Shown here in pieces: positions 15,269 through 24,514 of a stretch of DNA of 64,000 nt. This stretch comes from Bacillota bacterium. Lineage in GTDB: Bacteria > Bacillota > Clostridia > Acetivibrionales > JANLFN01. How positions within the stretch are numbered: position 1 is the first letter of the stretch; the number at the start of each line of letters is the position of its first letter. Both the position numbers and the translations under genes were made by a program. The DNA is taken from assembly GCA_023397675.1 (NCBI GenBank), contig JAEWTV010000056.1:1-64000 (forward strand). The letters run 5' to 3'. A model generated the notes under the pieces. It was given only the letters and a program-made list of their open reading frames with translations. It was not told where the DNA came from and did not search any database.

Positions 15269-18200
15269 TTAATCAACAGTTCCCTCCTGTTTACAAAATA
15301 CCGTATATGTTATCGTAGTCCCGCCTGTAGCCCTTGCCTTGAACTTGATGCTGTTGATTACCCCTGTCCATGCCTCACCGGGGTTTACAACCTTGTCGCA
15401 CTTAAAGGTTATCTTTCCGGGCGTAAAGTCGGTTATCTCTATATCAGTACCTTCTATCCTGCCCGGAACTGTTTCAAACTGTCCGGTAAGAGTCGAAAGG
15501 TCTATTACATCAACTGCGGAGGCATTGTATGTAACTACCATGGTGTATGCTGAAAAATCTGTAACATCTTTTGCTGTTAATCCCAGGTCCACAGTCTTGT
15601 TCTTAGTGCACTTTGCCTTTATCGCGTTATTGATTATCTTTCCGCTCCAGTCACTTACTCCTTCCTTGTTTCTTGTCCTTATCCAGTAGGTGTACTCTTG
15701 CCCAAGTGAGGTACGCCTGTGAGTGTATGTACTTTTTGCTATGTTTTCAATTATTACCGGATCGGTAGGTGTTCCATCTTCCTTCTTACTACCGTCATAT
15801 ATCTTTATGTCATAGCTCAAATCGCTGTCCTTACCCTGCCATGTAAGGGTTACGCCTGTTGTAGTTGATCTTATTTCTATGTTCTTTGGCACAACAGGTT
15901 TTCCTGGTAGTGTCTTTATATACTGCAAGTCGCTCCAGTCGCCTTCAATGGCTGAGTTCCTTGCACGTACCCTGTAGGTGTGCATTGTGTCTGATTCCAA
16001 GCCATCATGTATATAAATGTTGTCATCGTCATCTTCCATAACAATACCGTCAAGCTCAACGTCATAGCCTTCGGCACTTTCAACCTTGTCCCATGTAACT
16101 GTAATCAAGGTGTCTGATACTGTGGCATTTACGTTTTTAGGCACAGCCGGCTTAATGGGTGTTGTTGCTGTAGTGATAAGATCACTGTAACTGCTTTCAC
16201 CATTAGCGCCTACAGCCTTAACCCTGAATGTATATTTAGTTTCGGGGGTTAGTTTAGTGAAGGTAAATACATTGGTTGTTATCGTGGTCTCTGTACCGTT
16301 TATACTGATTACATATGAAGTTGCATCTTTAACGGCAGTCCATCCTAAAAATATTGAGGTGTCTGATTCAATTGTGACTATGTCTGAAGGTGTATCTAAA
16401 AGGAAAGTTGTTATTGTGATAGGATCGCTCCACTCGCCTGCACCTATGCTGTTAACAGCCCTTATCTTATATGTATGCGTTGATGAAGGGACAAGTCCGC
16501 GTTTTTCACAGGTTGTCGGGCTTCCGTTGTCAACTACACGCCCGTCCTGACCGTTAACAACTTCTACTATGTCGTAGGATTCTGCATCAGTGGCGGCATC
16601 CCAGTTGATTGTCACTGTGGTATTTGTAACTTTATATGTAAGGTTGTTAGGTTTGCTAGGCAATACAGCGGTTGTCATTGCACTCTGAAGGGAGCTCCAG
16701 GCACTTACACCTTGTGAATTTTTAGACCTCACCCTATAGGTATGCTGAGTTCCAAGTTTTAAAGGTGAATGTTTGTATGTCGTTTTAATACCTGAATTTA
16801 TTATCTGACCATCCACTTCAAGGTCATATCCGGTGGTGCCAGTCACTGAATCCCATGAAACACTTATAGATGTACCGGCCGGAATTAGTTTTAAATTTGT
16901 TGGAACAGCAGGAAGAATGAATTTTGACTTTCCTGTTACTATGTAGCTCCATTCTCCAGGTCCCGAATCATTCTTTGCCCTTATCCTGAAGTTATGTTCT
17001 ATTCCAGGTTCATATGTACCTTGATATGATGTGGAAGAACCGTTATCTATTACATTACCGTCAGCCTCAATGTCATATCCAGTTGCATATTCTACCTCAT
17101 CCCATACCAGTTTTATAACATTTTCCTCCGATATAAGAGTAAGGTTTTGAGGAGTGCCTGAAACTTTAGCAAAGGTAGAACAAGAGGTTATGTTACTAAA
17201 TGACGTTTCTATGTTTTCTGCATTTCTGGCTTTCGCCTGAAAAATATATTGTGTATTCGCACTAAGTCCTGTAAGCGTGATTTTTTTATCAGGCAGGGTA
17301 ATCCATGTTGGAGTACTTGTCATCTGTCCTGTAGAACTTACATATAAATTGCCACATTTTACTTGATATTCTGTAGAGGCAGGATTCGTATCACTTATAT
17401 CAACCTCTAAAGATAATGCAGAAAGAGCTTTTGAAGACAAACCAGGTACAACTGCCTTGGTATATACATCCTGTGCTTTTGAAGTTACTGTACCGGCAGA
17501 ATCTTTGGCTTCAAATGTTACAACATATTTTGTATTTGGTAAAAGACCTGAAAATATATAATTACTTCCATTTGGTACCGAACCGGAATACTTGGTTGGT
17601 CCAGTATTACTCCTATTATATATGTATATAGGGTTTACAAAATCCGTATAGTTTACACAAGCTCCAGGATAACCAGACTCGGAGAATTCAATTGTTTTAG
17701 GCCCCCACGATGTACCATTGTAAACCATTTTTTTAATAGTAGCACCCTCAGAAAATATTACATATAAATTATTATTTTTATCATATGTTAATGTTGGGCT
17801 ATAAGATCCATCAGTCAATTGCATTCTACTACTCCATGCCAAACCACCATTTGCCGAATAAGAATAATATAAATAATTCTTTTTAGAATTAGAATCATAA
17901 AAGCTCCAAACAACATGTATAATTCCTCTATTGTCTATAATTGCACTTGGAACACTTGGAACCCCTACATAAAAACCCAGATCAATATAATTAACACTAT
18001 TGTCCCAATATTGGCCAGTATAACTTCTAGTTTTGATATGGCAAAAACTAGGTGTGCGGTAGTTACAAGCCCAAATTATTATGGGATTACCATCATTTTT
18101 AATCATTACAATTGGACACATATTATTATAATCATTAGACTGATCATATGTATCTGATATCATTATTGGTTCACACCAAGTTGCCCCTCCATCAGTTGAT

Positions 18201-18931
18201 TTACTATAACGGATATTGTCATTATACCTATAGCCATAGTCTATGTCTGTCCATGCTGCATGAATCGTACCATCGGATGCTATTGCAATGGAGCATCCGT
18301 AGCTTAATGAATTAACCCGACCTGAAATGGTATGTTTATATTGTGATGAATTCATATCACTATTTGTAATAATTGTTGCATCAAACACATAACAAACCAT
18401 GCTTGTTCCTCCAGTAATAGCGTAAACTGTGTTTCCGACACATGCCAAGGAAATATCATCAAAAACCCCGGTACAGTATGATAATTGAGTCCATGAAGTA
18501 CCATTATCTGTTGATTTATAAAAATAATCTGTACTTGTATTTTCATTAAAAACTGCTGCTATAAACCATCCATTACCCAATCTTACTATTCTTCTACTAT
18601 TATATTGACTGAACCTATTATCCATAAGACCACTTACTATGGTTGAATTTGCTGTGAAACTGTTAGATGGCATCCACCCACTTGTATTTGTTCCAATTGA
18701 AAATCTGTATGGATTGTTATCCAGTATTGAACTTCCAGCAGCAGAACCGGATATTGTAACAGAATCACTTGTTGATGATGTTGTTACTGTTCCAATAACA
18801 GGTCCACTTCCTGCAGCATAAGCCTTATTACTCAGTTCAATCAGTTTTTTACCTTGGTAGTTTATCTGGATTCCCAATCCGAAAAACATAATTACAAACA
18901 ATAAAATCAAAAACCTGATTATCCTTTTCAT
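15269..18931 (-). CDS. secreted modular protein: sialidase-type (BNR) propeller, FN3 repeats, cohesin-like C-terminus
   Basis: A 1220-residue protein with signal peptide (about 1-40) and a strong AAGGAGGGGG ribosome binding site. The N-terminal part (about 90-450) carries Asp-box (BNR) motifs of the S-x-D-x-G-x-x-W type: STDNGTSW, STDGGATW and the looser SANGGLAW, separated by beta-strand-like sequence. This is typical of six-bladed sialidase-like propellers. I see no clear sialidase catalytic set, so I do not call an enzyme. About seven FN3 domains and the cohesin-like domain follow. Only 60 bp separate it from the next gene downstream and 22 bp from the gene upstream, so it sits in the middle of a probable operon of paralogues that differ mainly in their propeller heads. 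Confidence 0.88.
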   Translation of the reverse strand: MKRIIRFLILLFVIMFFGLGIQINYQGKKLIELSNKAYAAGSGPVIGTVTTSSTSDSVTISGSAAGSSILDNNPYRFSIGTNTSGWMPSNSFTANSTIVSGLMDNRFSQYNSRRIVRLGNGWFIAAVFNENTSTDYFYKSTDNGTSWTQLSYCTGVFDDISLACVGNTVYAITGGTSMVCYVFDATIITNSDMNSSQYKHTISGRVNSLSYGCSIAIASDGTIHAAWTDIDYGYRYNDNIRYSKSTDGGATWCEPIMISDTYDQSNDYNNMCPIVMIKNDGNPIIIWACNYRTPSFCHIKTRSYTGQYWDNSVNYIDLGFYVGVPSVPSAIIDNRGIIHVVWSFYDSNSKKNYLYYSYSANGGLAWSSRMQLTDGSYSPTLTYDKNNNLYVIFSEGATIKKMVYNGTSWGPKTIEFSESGYPGACVNYTDFVNPIYIYNRSNTGPTKYSGSVPNGSNYIFSGLLPNTKYVVTFEAKDSAGTVTSKAQDVYTKAVVPGLSSKALSALSLEVDISDTNPASTEYQVKCGNLYVSSTGQMTSTPTWITLPDKKITLTGLSANTQYIFQAKARNAENIETSFSNITSCSTFAKVSGTPQNLTLISEENVIKLVWDEVEYATGYDIEADGNVIDNGSSTSYQGTYEPGIEHNFRIRAKNDSGPGEWSYIVTGKSKFILPAVPTNLKLIPAGTSISVSWDSVTGTTGYDLEVDGQIINSGIKTTYKHSPLKLGTQHTYRVRSKNSQGVSAWSSLQSAMTTAVLPSKPNNLTYKVTNTTVTINWDAATDAESYDIVEVVNGQDGRVVDNGSPTTCEKRGLVPSSTHTYKIRAVNSIGAGEWSDPITITTFLLDTPSDIVTIESDTSIFLGWTAVKDATSYVISINGTETTITTNVFTFTKLTPETKYTFRVKAVGANGESSYSDLITTATTPIKPAVPKNVNATVSDTLITVTWDKVESAEGYDVELDGIVMEDDDDNIYIHDGLESDTMHTYRVRARNSAIEGDWSDLQYIKTLPGKPVVPKNIEIRSTTTGVTLTWQGKDSDLSYDIKIYDGSKKEDGTPTDPVIIENIAKSTYTHRRTSLGQEYTYWIRTRNKEGVSDWSGKIINNAIKAKCTKNKTVDLGLTAKDVTDFSAYTMVVTYNASAVDVIDLSTLTGQFETVPGRIEGTDIEITDFTPGKITFKCDKVVNPGEAWTGVINSIKFKARATGGTTITYTVFCKQEGTVD
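15300..16660 (-). repeat. shared 3' module, copy 2 (four FN3 domains plus cohesin-like domain)
   Basis: Second copy of the 1.37-kb direct repeat, at the 3' end of the BNR-propeller gene. Differences from the other copies are mostly third-position or conservative changes by eye. Boundaries are approximate. The three copies in direct orientation are natural substrates for recombination that would swap or delete propeller heads. Confidence 0.85.
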
Positions 18932-18953
18932 TATCCCCCTCCTTAAAAATTAA

Positions 18954-21900
18954 TTATTCCTCTTGCTTACAAAATACCGTATAGGTTATTGTCGTCCCGC
19001 CTGTCGCCCTCGCTCTAAACTTGATGCTGTTGATTACCCCTGTCCATGCCTCACCAAGGTTTACAACCTTGTCGCACTTGAAGGTTATCTTTCCGGGCGT
19101 AAAGTCGGTTATTTCTATGTCTGTACCTTCTATCCTACCCGGAACTGTTTCAAACTGGCCGGTAAGAGTCGAAAGGTCTATTACATCAACTGCGGAGGCA
19201 TTGTATGTAACTACCATGGTGTATGCTGAAAAATCTGTAACGTCTTTTGCTGTTAATCCCAAGTCCACAGTCTTGTTTTTAGTGCACTTCGCTTTTATTG
19301 CATTGTTTATTATCTTTCCGCTCCAATCACTTACTCCTTCCTTGTTTCTTGTCCTTATCCAATAGGTGTACTCTTGGCCTAATGCTGTTCTCCTGTGAGT
19401 GTATGTACTTTTAGCTATGTTTTCAATTATTACTGGATCGGTAGGTGCACCGTCTTCCTTCTTTGTACCGTCATATATCTTTATATCGTAGCTTAAATCG
19501 CTGTCCTTGCCCTGCCAGGTAAGGTTCGCACCTGTTGTGGTTGACCTTATCTCTATGTTCTTTGGTACAACAGGTTTTCCAGGCAGTGTCTTTATATACT
19601 GCATATCGCTCCAGTCGCCTTCAATGGCTGAGTTCCTTGCTCGTACCCTGTAAGTATGCATTGTGTCTGATTCCAAACCGTCATGTATGTAAATACTGAC
19701 ATTATCGTTTTCCATCACAATACCATCAAGTTCAACATCATAGCCTTCTGCACTTTCAACCTTGTCCCACCTTATAGTTATAGTGATGTCAGATACAACG
19801 ACATGAACATTTTTAGGTACAGCAGGCTTAATTGGTGTTGTTGCTGTAGTGATAACATCGCTGTAACTGCTTTCACCATTAGCTCCTACAGCTTTAACCC
19901 TGAATGTATATTTAGTTTCAGGAGTCAATTTAGAGAAGGTAAATACATTGGTTGTTGTCGTGGTTTCTGTACCGTTTATGCTGATTACATATGAAGTGGC
20001 ATCTTTAACAGCACTCCACCCTAAGAATATTGAGGTGTCTGATTCAATTGTGACTATATCTGAAGGTGTATCTAAAAGGAAGGTTGTTATTGTAATTGGA
20101 TCACTCCATTCGCCTGCACCTATGCTGTTAACAGCCCTTATCTTGTAGGTATGCGATGACGCTGGGGCAAGTCCTCGTAATTCACAGGTTGTTACGTTAC
20201 CGTTATCGGTTATCTCTTCATCCTGGCCTGTAATTATTTCAGAAACTTCATAGGATTCTGCGTCGGTGGCAGCATCCCAGTTGATTGTTGCTGTGGTGTT
20301 AGTTACAGTGTATGTAAGGTTTAAAGGTTTACCAGGCAGTACAGCGGTTGTCATTGCACTCTGAAGGGGGCTCCACTGTCCGGTTTTGGCAAAATTCTTT
20401 CCACGGACTCTAAATGTATGTTGGGTTCCAAGTTTAAGGTCTTTCATTGTATGAGAAGTTTTATTTCCAATAGAAAGTACTTGTCCATCGACTTCAACAT
20501 CATAGCCTGTTGCACCTGGCAAGCCAGCCCATGAAAAAGTGATGTATGTACCATGAGGATCGGATTTTATTGTGTCTATTACTGTTTGGGATGTTTCAAC
20601 TTCAAACCAGTCTGTTTCAACCTTATCCACATTCCTTGCCTTGACTTTTATTATGTATGAATCCAGTGCATTTAGTCCTGTTATAGTATCTGTCAATTGG
20701 GTAGTCCAGGTATTTTGCTTTATAACCTTTCCCGTTGAATCAAAAGCAGCTATACAATACTCAGTACCATTTGGATTATTATTGGCACTCCAGGATAGTT
20801 TTATTGAATCTCCGTCTCCGCCTGTTACTTTAAGGTCTGCCGGCTGATTGGCCAATGTATATACAGAAGCTATTTGAGAATAATCGCTTGTATTTCCTAC
20901 TTTATCACTAACTTTATATTTATATGTGTATTGGGTGTTTGGAGTTAATCCACTATCTGTTAATAAAGCATTTGATGTCCATGAGCCAACATCTGTACCG
21001 TTTCTATTATAAAGGTATGAGTTAACTCCTGAACTCACAGTACTTGATATAGGATCAGTCGCATTTGACTTAACATTTATTTGTGAAGAGCTATTAACAG
21101 ATAGAATTGGCTTATTTACATTTGGGATAGTTTTGTCTATTAAGAAGGATGCTGTGGCTTCTGAAGATTTGAAACCAGAATCATCCTGTACCCATACATA
21201 TATTGTATGCTTTCCTTCAATCAAGCCACTTACATCGATTGAGCCTGAAAAAGGTTGGCTGCTGCCATTAGCGGTAATAGTATTGCCTAATTGCACACCC
21301 GTCTGACCGGTAGTTCTGTCTATCCGATAATATATTTTCTCGGTATCACCATTATCAATATCTTTAATTGTACCAGTTAACGACACTTGCATATTTTCAT
21401 ATACGCATGTAGGAATTGTTACATTTATTTGTGGTGGGTTGTCAATAACAAAATCCAGTTTTTTAGGCGCACTATATATAGTATCCCCAGTACCCAATTC
21501 TCCATATGTATTCATACCTGATACAGTTATTGAACCATCTCCCATTATGAACAGTGCCTGATTAGAAAAAGATGATAATTGAATGATATTAGTTAAAGAC
21601 GGAATTGTTACAGGAGTTGCAGACGAATTACCACATCCCGCCAATTTATTCCCCCATGCTTTTACCGTACCATCATTTAGTATTACGAATGTATTACCAT
21701 AATCACTTGATGAAATATACTTTACTTTTGATACTCCAGGAATTGTTGTAGGCGTATTTAATGTCCCACAATTAGCAATACCAAGTTGATAACCATCATC
21801 TTGTCCACATACTTTAACAGTTCCATCATTCATAAGAAAATAAGAACACATATTACCTAAAGCGACCTGACTAACCCCAGTTAAATTAGGTACTGTCGTC

Positions 21901-22559
21901 GGTGTATCTAGAGAAGTATAATTTCCAGTCCCTAACTGTCCATAAGCATTATAACCCCAGACTTTCACCGTCCCATCTATCATAAGAGCTATTTTGTTGT
22001 ACAGATCAGATACAATTTGTTTAATTCCAGTTAATTCGGGAACATTAACGAAAGTTTTACCATAACCAGAACCCCATGCCTTCACAGTTCCATCGTTTAA
22101 GATTACATAAATTACATTAATGCCGGAAAAAATCTGTTTAACCTCAGACAATCCAGATACAGTTTCTGGTCTGAGTAGATAGTATTCATTGCTACTTGTA
22201 CCTAGGTTTCCAGATTCGTTAAATCCCCATGCCTTAACTGTACCATCATTTAACAAGGCAAAGCAGCAAGAATTTCCGACAGCTAATTGTTTAACATTAC
22301 TTAAACCAGGAATAGTTGTAAAAGTTGGATTTGGAGAATATGATCTATTTCCCCATCCAAGTTCACCTGAAGCATTAAACCCACAGGACTTCACTGTTCC
22401 ATCCTTCATCAATATATAGCTGCACCATGTACCTGTATATACTCTTTGTATACTTGAAGCATCCATCATTTCAGCATAGGCCATTCTAGGAATACCAAAA
22501 CCAAATATAACTATGCTAATAATAGTAATTAAAAAAAACTGAAATAATCGTTTAAACAT
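18954..22559 (-). CDS. secreted modular protein: 7 RCC1 repeats, Ig-like/FN3 repeats, cohesin-like C-terminus
   Basis: I start this 1201-residue protein at the ATG at 22559, preceded by GGGGAGGTAAAA; an upstream in-frame start at 22628 has no such site. A signal peptide (about 1-29) is followed by seven RCC1-type repeats (about 35-375; core DGTVKAWG), one propeller's worth. The third repeat is shortened. Then comes an Ig-like segment (PPQINVTIP...SLTGTIKDID), about seven FN3 domains and the cohesin-like domain shared with the two downstream paralogues. Its RCC1 repeats are more divergent from each other than those of the 14-repeat paralogue. It is the first gene of the same-strand run, so the promoter probably lies in the long region above it. 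Confidence 0.88.
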   Translation of the reverse strand: MFKRLFQFFLITIISIVIFGFGIPRMAYAEMMDASSIQRVYTGTWCSYILMKDGTVKSCGFNASGELGWGNRSYSPNPTFTTIPGLSNVKQLAVGNSCCFALLNDGTVKAWGFNESGNLGTSSNEYYLLRPETVSGLSEVKQIFSGINVIYVILNDGTVKAWGSGYGKTFVNVPELTGIKQIVSDLYNKIALMIDGTVKVWGYNAYGQLGTGNYTSLDTPTTVPNLTGVSQVALGNMCSYFLMNDGTVKVCGQDDGYQLGIANCGTLNTPTTIPGVSKVKYISSSDYGNTFVILNDGTVKAWGNKLAGCGNSSATPVTIPSLTNIIQLSSFSNQALFIMGDGSITVSGMNTYGELGTGDTIYSAPKKLDFVIDNPPQINVTIPTCVYENMQVSLTGTIKDIDNGDTEKIYYRIDRTTGQTGVQLGNTITANGSSQPFSGSIDVSGLIEGKHTIYVWVQDDSGFKSSEATASFLIDKTIPNVNKPILSVNSSSQINVKSNATDPISSTVSSGVNSYLYNRNGTDVGSWTSNALLTDSGLTPNTQYTYKYKVSDKVGNTSDYSQIASVYTLANQPADLKVTGGDGDSIKLSWSANNNPNGTEYCIAAFDSTGKVIKQNTWTTQLTDTITGLNALDSYIIKVKARNVDKVETDWFEVETSQTVIDTIKSDPHGTYITFSWAGLPGATGYDVEVDGQVLSIGNKTSHTMKDLKLGTQHTFRVRGKNFAKTGQWSPLQSAMTTAVLPGKPLNLTYTVTNTTATINWDAATDAESYEVSEIITGQDEEITDNGNVTTCELRGLAPASSHTYKIRAVNSIGAGEWSDPITITTFLLDTPSDIVTIESDTSIFLGWSAVKDATSYVISINGTETTTTTNVFTFSKLTPETKYTFRVKAVGANGESSYSDVITTATTPIKPAVPKNVHVVVSDITITIRWDKVESAEGYDVELDGIVMENDNVSIYIHDGLESDTMHTYRVRARNSAIEGDWSDMQYIKTLPGKPVVPKNIEIRSTTTGANLTWQGKDSDLSYDIKIYDGTKKEDGAPTDPVIIENIAKSTYTHRRTALGQEYTYWIRTRNKEGVSDWSGKIINNAIKAKCTKNKTVDLGLTAKDVTDFSAYTMVVTYNASAVDVIDLSTLTGQFETVPGRIEGTDIEITDFTPGKITFKCDKVVNLGEAWTGVINSIKFRARATGGTTITYTVFCKQEE
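18965..20340 (-). repeat. shared 3' module, copy 3 (four FN3 domains plus cohesin-like domain)
   Basis: Third copy of the 1.37-kb direct repeat, at the 3' end of the seven-repeat RCC1 gene. Parts of the FN3 domain around 19680-19810 differ more from copies 1 and 2 than the rest does. Boundaries are approximate. Confidence 0.85.
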
Positions 22560-23048
22560 TTTTACCTCCCCATTAACTAATACTAAATTTATGTTTAATC
22601 TCTTAATTTCACTTTGAACCCAAGTCAATAAATAATAATGCAGAATTTAAGACAAAAAAATGAGCACAAAAATATAAAGCCTTAAAACAAGGTTTTTAAA
22701 ATCATTTTTATTAAATTAAACTAAAGAAAACTCTTGGGAATCAGAATTGTTAGAAAGAATTGAAAAGCGTTACAATAATAATTTGCTAGGTTGTAATATG
22801 TGTCTGTTAATAGCTGTATCCCAATACTATAATAAGCACAAGTTATATATTATTACATAGTTTTTATATTATTACTTTTCTTTTATTTTATGTCATGATT
22901 AGCATTATTATATTACAGCAGATTTTTCTACATGTAAATACATTTATTGATATTTTCTGTTAGATATCTCAACCAAATTTTCGTTCGCAATTTAATAAGA
23001 CTTTAGCCAATAAATATGGTCCAGCATTTCTTGATGCATTACGACAAA

Positions 23049-23077
23049 AAGGACCCTTGAATTTTCAAGAATCCTTT
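23049..23077 (-). terminator. intrinsic terminator-like hairpin
   Basis: AAGGA and CTTGAA pair with TTCAAG and TCCTT around a tiny loop, and on the minus strand the stem is followed by five Ts. It would stop minus-strand transcription before the modular-protein run, insulating it from upstream genes. Confidence 0.6.
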
Positions 23078-23193
23078 TCAGTAATTAATTTTATATCTTT
23101 TTTATATATTCCATTACTTTTTTATTTATTTTAACACTTTTTTATCATTCAACAGTGTTCGGATGCAACATCAGCCTCAACAGTAAATAGATA

Positions 23194-23253
23194 GGGACAT
23201 TTCTCAAATACTTAACTACTTTAGTATTTTGTGAGTTTTTGAGAAACGTCCCC
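23194..23253. repeat. REP-like long inverted repeat
   Basis: GGGACATTTCTCAAA at the left pairs with TTTGAGAAACGTCCC at the right, with an inner AATACT / AGTATT pairing, giving a 60-nt hairpin. Ends of the GGGACRTTTCTC type are often seen at REP-like elements mobilised by Y1 (RAYT-type) transposases. No transposase is nearby. I cannot check copy number. Confidence 0.55.
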
Positions 23254-23273
23254 GAAATATTCATATAAATCCA

Positions 23274-23314
23274 AAAACCCCCTTCCGGTGAAAATATCAT
23301 CAAAAGGGAGTTTT
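23274..23314 (-). terminator. terminator of the metallo-hydrolase lipoprotein gene
   Basis: On the minus strand AAAACTCCCTT pairs with AAGGGGGTTTT (one wobble), and the last stem bases plus the next base form a five-T run. It begins about 55 bp after the stop codon of the metallo-hydrolase gene, as expected for its transcription end. Confidence 0.6.
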
Positions 23315-23367
23315 CAATATTAAAGATTGTTTATTACTTTATCAGCAAAAAGTTCATGAGTGATATT

Positions 23368-24186
23368 CTAGTTTTCGATGACAATTCCTTGTATTGAATT
23401 ATCAAGCAGATTAACAAAGCTCTCTGCATCTGCACTGGATGAATAATGAATGGGCACTACAAACTTAGGTTTGATAATCTTTGCAGCTTGAACCGCCTGA
23501 GACGGATCCATTGTAAATGTACCACCGACAGGCAGAAATGCAACATCAGCTTTGATACCGCTCATTTCCGGAATGACATCTGTATCACCTGCAATGTAGT
23601 AAGACGTGCTATTCATGTTTATTATATACCCTACCCAATTGCTTTCTTTTGGGTGATACCCACTTTCAAGATTATATGAAGGAACAGTTTTAAATTTTAT
23701 TCCGTCTACTTCATATTCTTTATTCGGGGTAACATCTACTATCTTTTTTATGTCAGCATCTTTAGCCGCTTGAACTCCATCGCTTACAATAACAAGAGTT
23801 GCCCCATCTTTCATAAGCTTTTTTATATCATCTACCAGAAAGTGATCATTATGAGTGTGCGTAATGAATACGATATCAGCATCATGAGGTTCACCATTGG
23901 TTCCTATGGGATCAAAATAAACAGTCTTGTCACCTTTAATTTTAACCGAAGCATTTATAAAATGCGAAACACCAGGAAGAAGTTTTGAAGTTTGGTCATT
24001 CTTGTCACTATTTGTTAATGCAGATGAACTTTTCACTGTGCTTTGTTCTGAATTTAATATCTTAGTAGTTTCCTGCGCTTTACCTGTACTTTCGGAAGTT
24101 GTACTATTACTTCCACAGCCTTGTAACATTATAAAACATACTATAATAGTAATGAAAATTACAGCCTTATTTTTTAAAACATTCAT
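23368..24186 (-). CDS. MBL-fold metallo-hydrolase, lipoprotein
   Basis: A 272-residue protein with a lipoprotein signal (hydrophobic about 9-21, lipobox LQGC with Cys24), a Ser/Thr-rich spacer to about residue 70, then a metallo-beta-lactamase fold. The metal-binding signature THTHNDHF (HxHxDH) is present, with a later conserved GDTD and the C-terminal VPIHY histidine. The pattern resembles UlaG-like MBL hydrolases (COG2220), which act on small phosphorylated or lactone substrates; lipid-anchored versions outside the membrane are uncharacterised. AGAGGAG ribosome binding site. Stands alone with its own terminator. Substrate unknown. Confidence 0.85.
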   Translation of the reverse strand: MNVLKNKAVIFITIIVCFIMLQGCGSNSTTSESTGKAQETTKILNSEQSTVKSSSALTNSDKNDQTSKLLPGVSHFINASVKIKGDKTVYFDPIGTNGEPHDADIVFITHTHNDHFLVDDIKKLMKDGATLVIVSDGVQAAKDADIKKIVDVTPNKEYEVDGIKFKTVPSYNLESGYHPKESNWVGYIINMNSTSYYIAGDTDVIPEMSGIKADVAFLPVGGTFTMDPSQAVQAAKIIKPKFVVPIHYSSSADAESFVNLLDNSIQGIVIEN

Positions 24187-24514
24187 ACTTTACTCCTCTA
24201 AACATTGTATTTATTAAATTTAGTCTTAATTTTATCACTAATATAAAATCATGTATTTTAAATATTTTGTATTAACATAGTAAAATTTTGTTTACATTAT
24301 GATTAAGTGTTCCTCTTGTTTGAACAAGATTTGCTACTGATCCCACCTTAGATTATGAACATACTATGGAGTGGTAGGCTTGGCAAAGGCTTTCAATATA
24401 AGTATAAATGGCTTTTATCAGGCCAGGAATAAAAAATTCCCTTAAGGTTATAATACCAAAAGGGAATTTTATAATTATTATTATATAAATATATTCAGTT
24501 ATGAGTGCCTATAC
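24187..24514. other. intergenic region between glmS and the metallo-hydrolase gene
   Basis: No gene seen in about 330 bp. It contains a small perfect inverted repeat, CTTGTTTGAACAAG, at 24315-24328 (a possible operator for the downstream gene) and the glmS terminator listed separately. Confidence 0.5.
24433..24470 (-). terminator. glmS terminator
   Basis: AAAATTCCCTT and AAGGGAATTTT form a strong stem. On the minus strand it runs into a T-rich tract, about 45 bp after the glmS stop codon. Confidence 0.8.

Larger units (their letters stand above)
22560..23367. other. 808-bp non-coding region upstream of the modular-protein run
   Basis: AT-rich, with no credible gene on either strand. It must hold the promoter of the modular-protein genes, but I could not assign -35/-10 boxes with confidence. 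It holds two terminator-like hairpins (23049-23077 and 23274-23314) and one long inverted repeat (23194-23253), listed separately. Confidence 0.6.

Noticed and set aside
15269..18931. Sialidase enzyme call for the BNR-propeller protein
   Set aside because: Asp boxes alone show the fold; the arginine triad and other catalytic residues were not evident.
10647..20148. Repeated plus-strand ORFs of 90-125 codons in the three surface-protein genes
   Set aside because: They recur because the underlying 3' modules are repeated; they are shadows of the FN3/cohesin-like coding strand.
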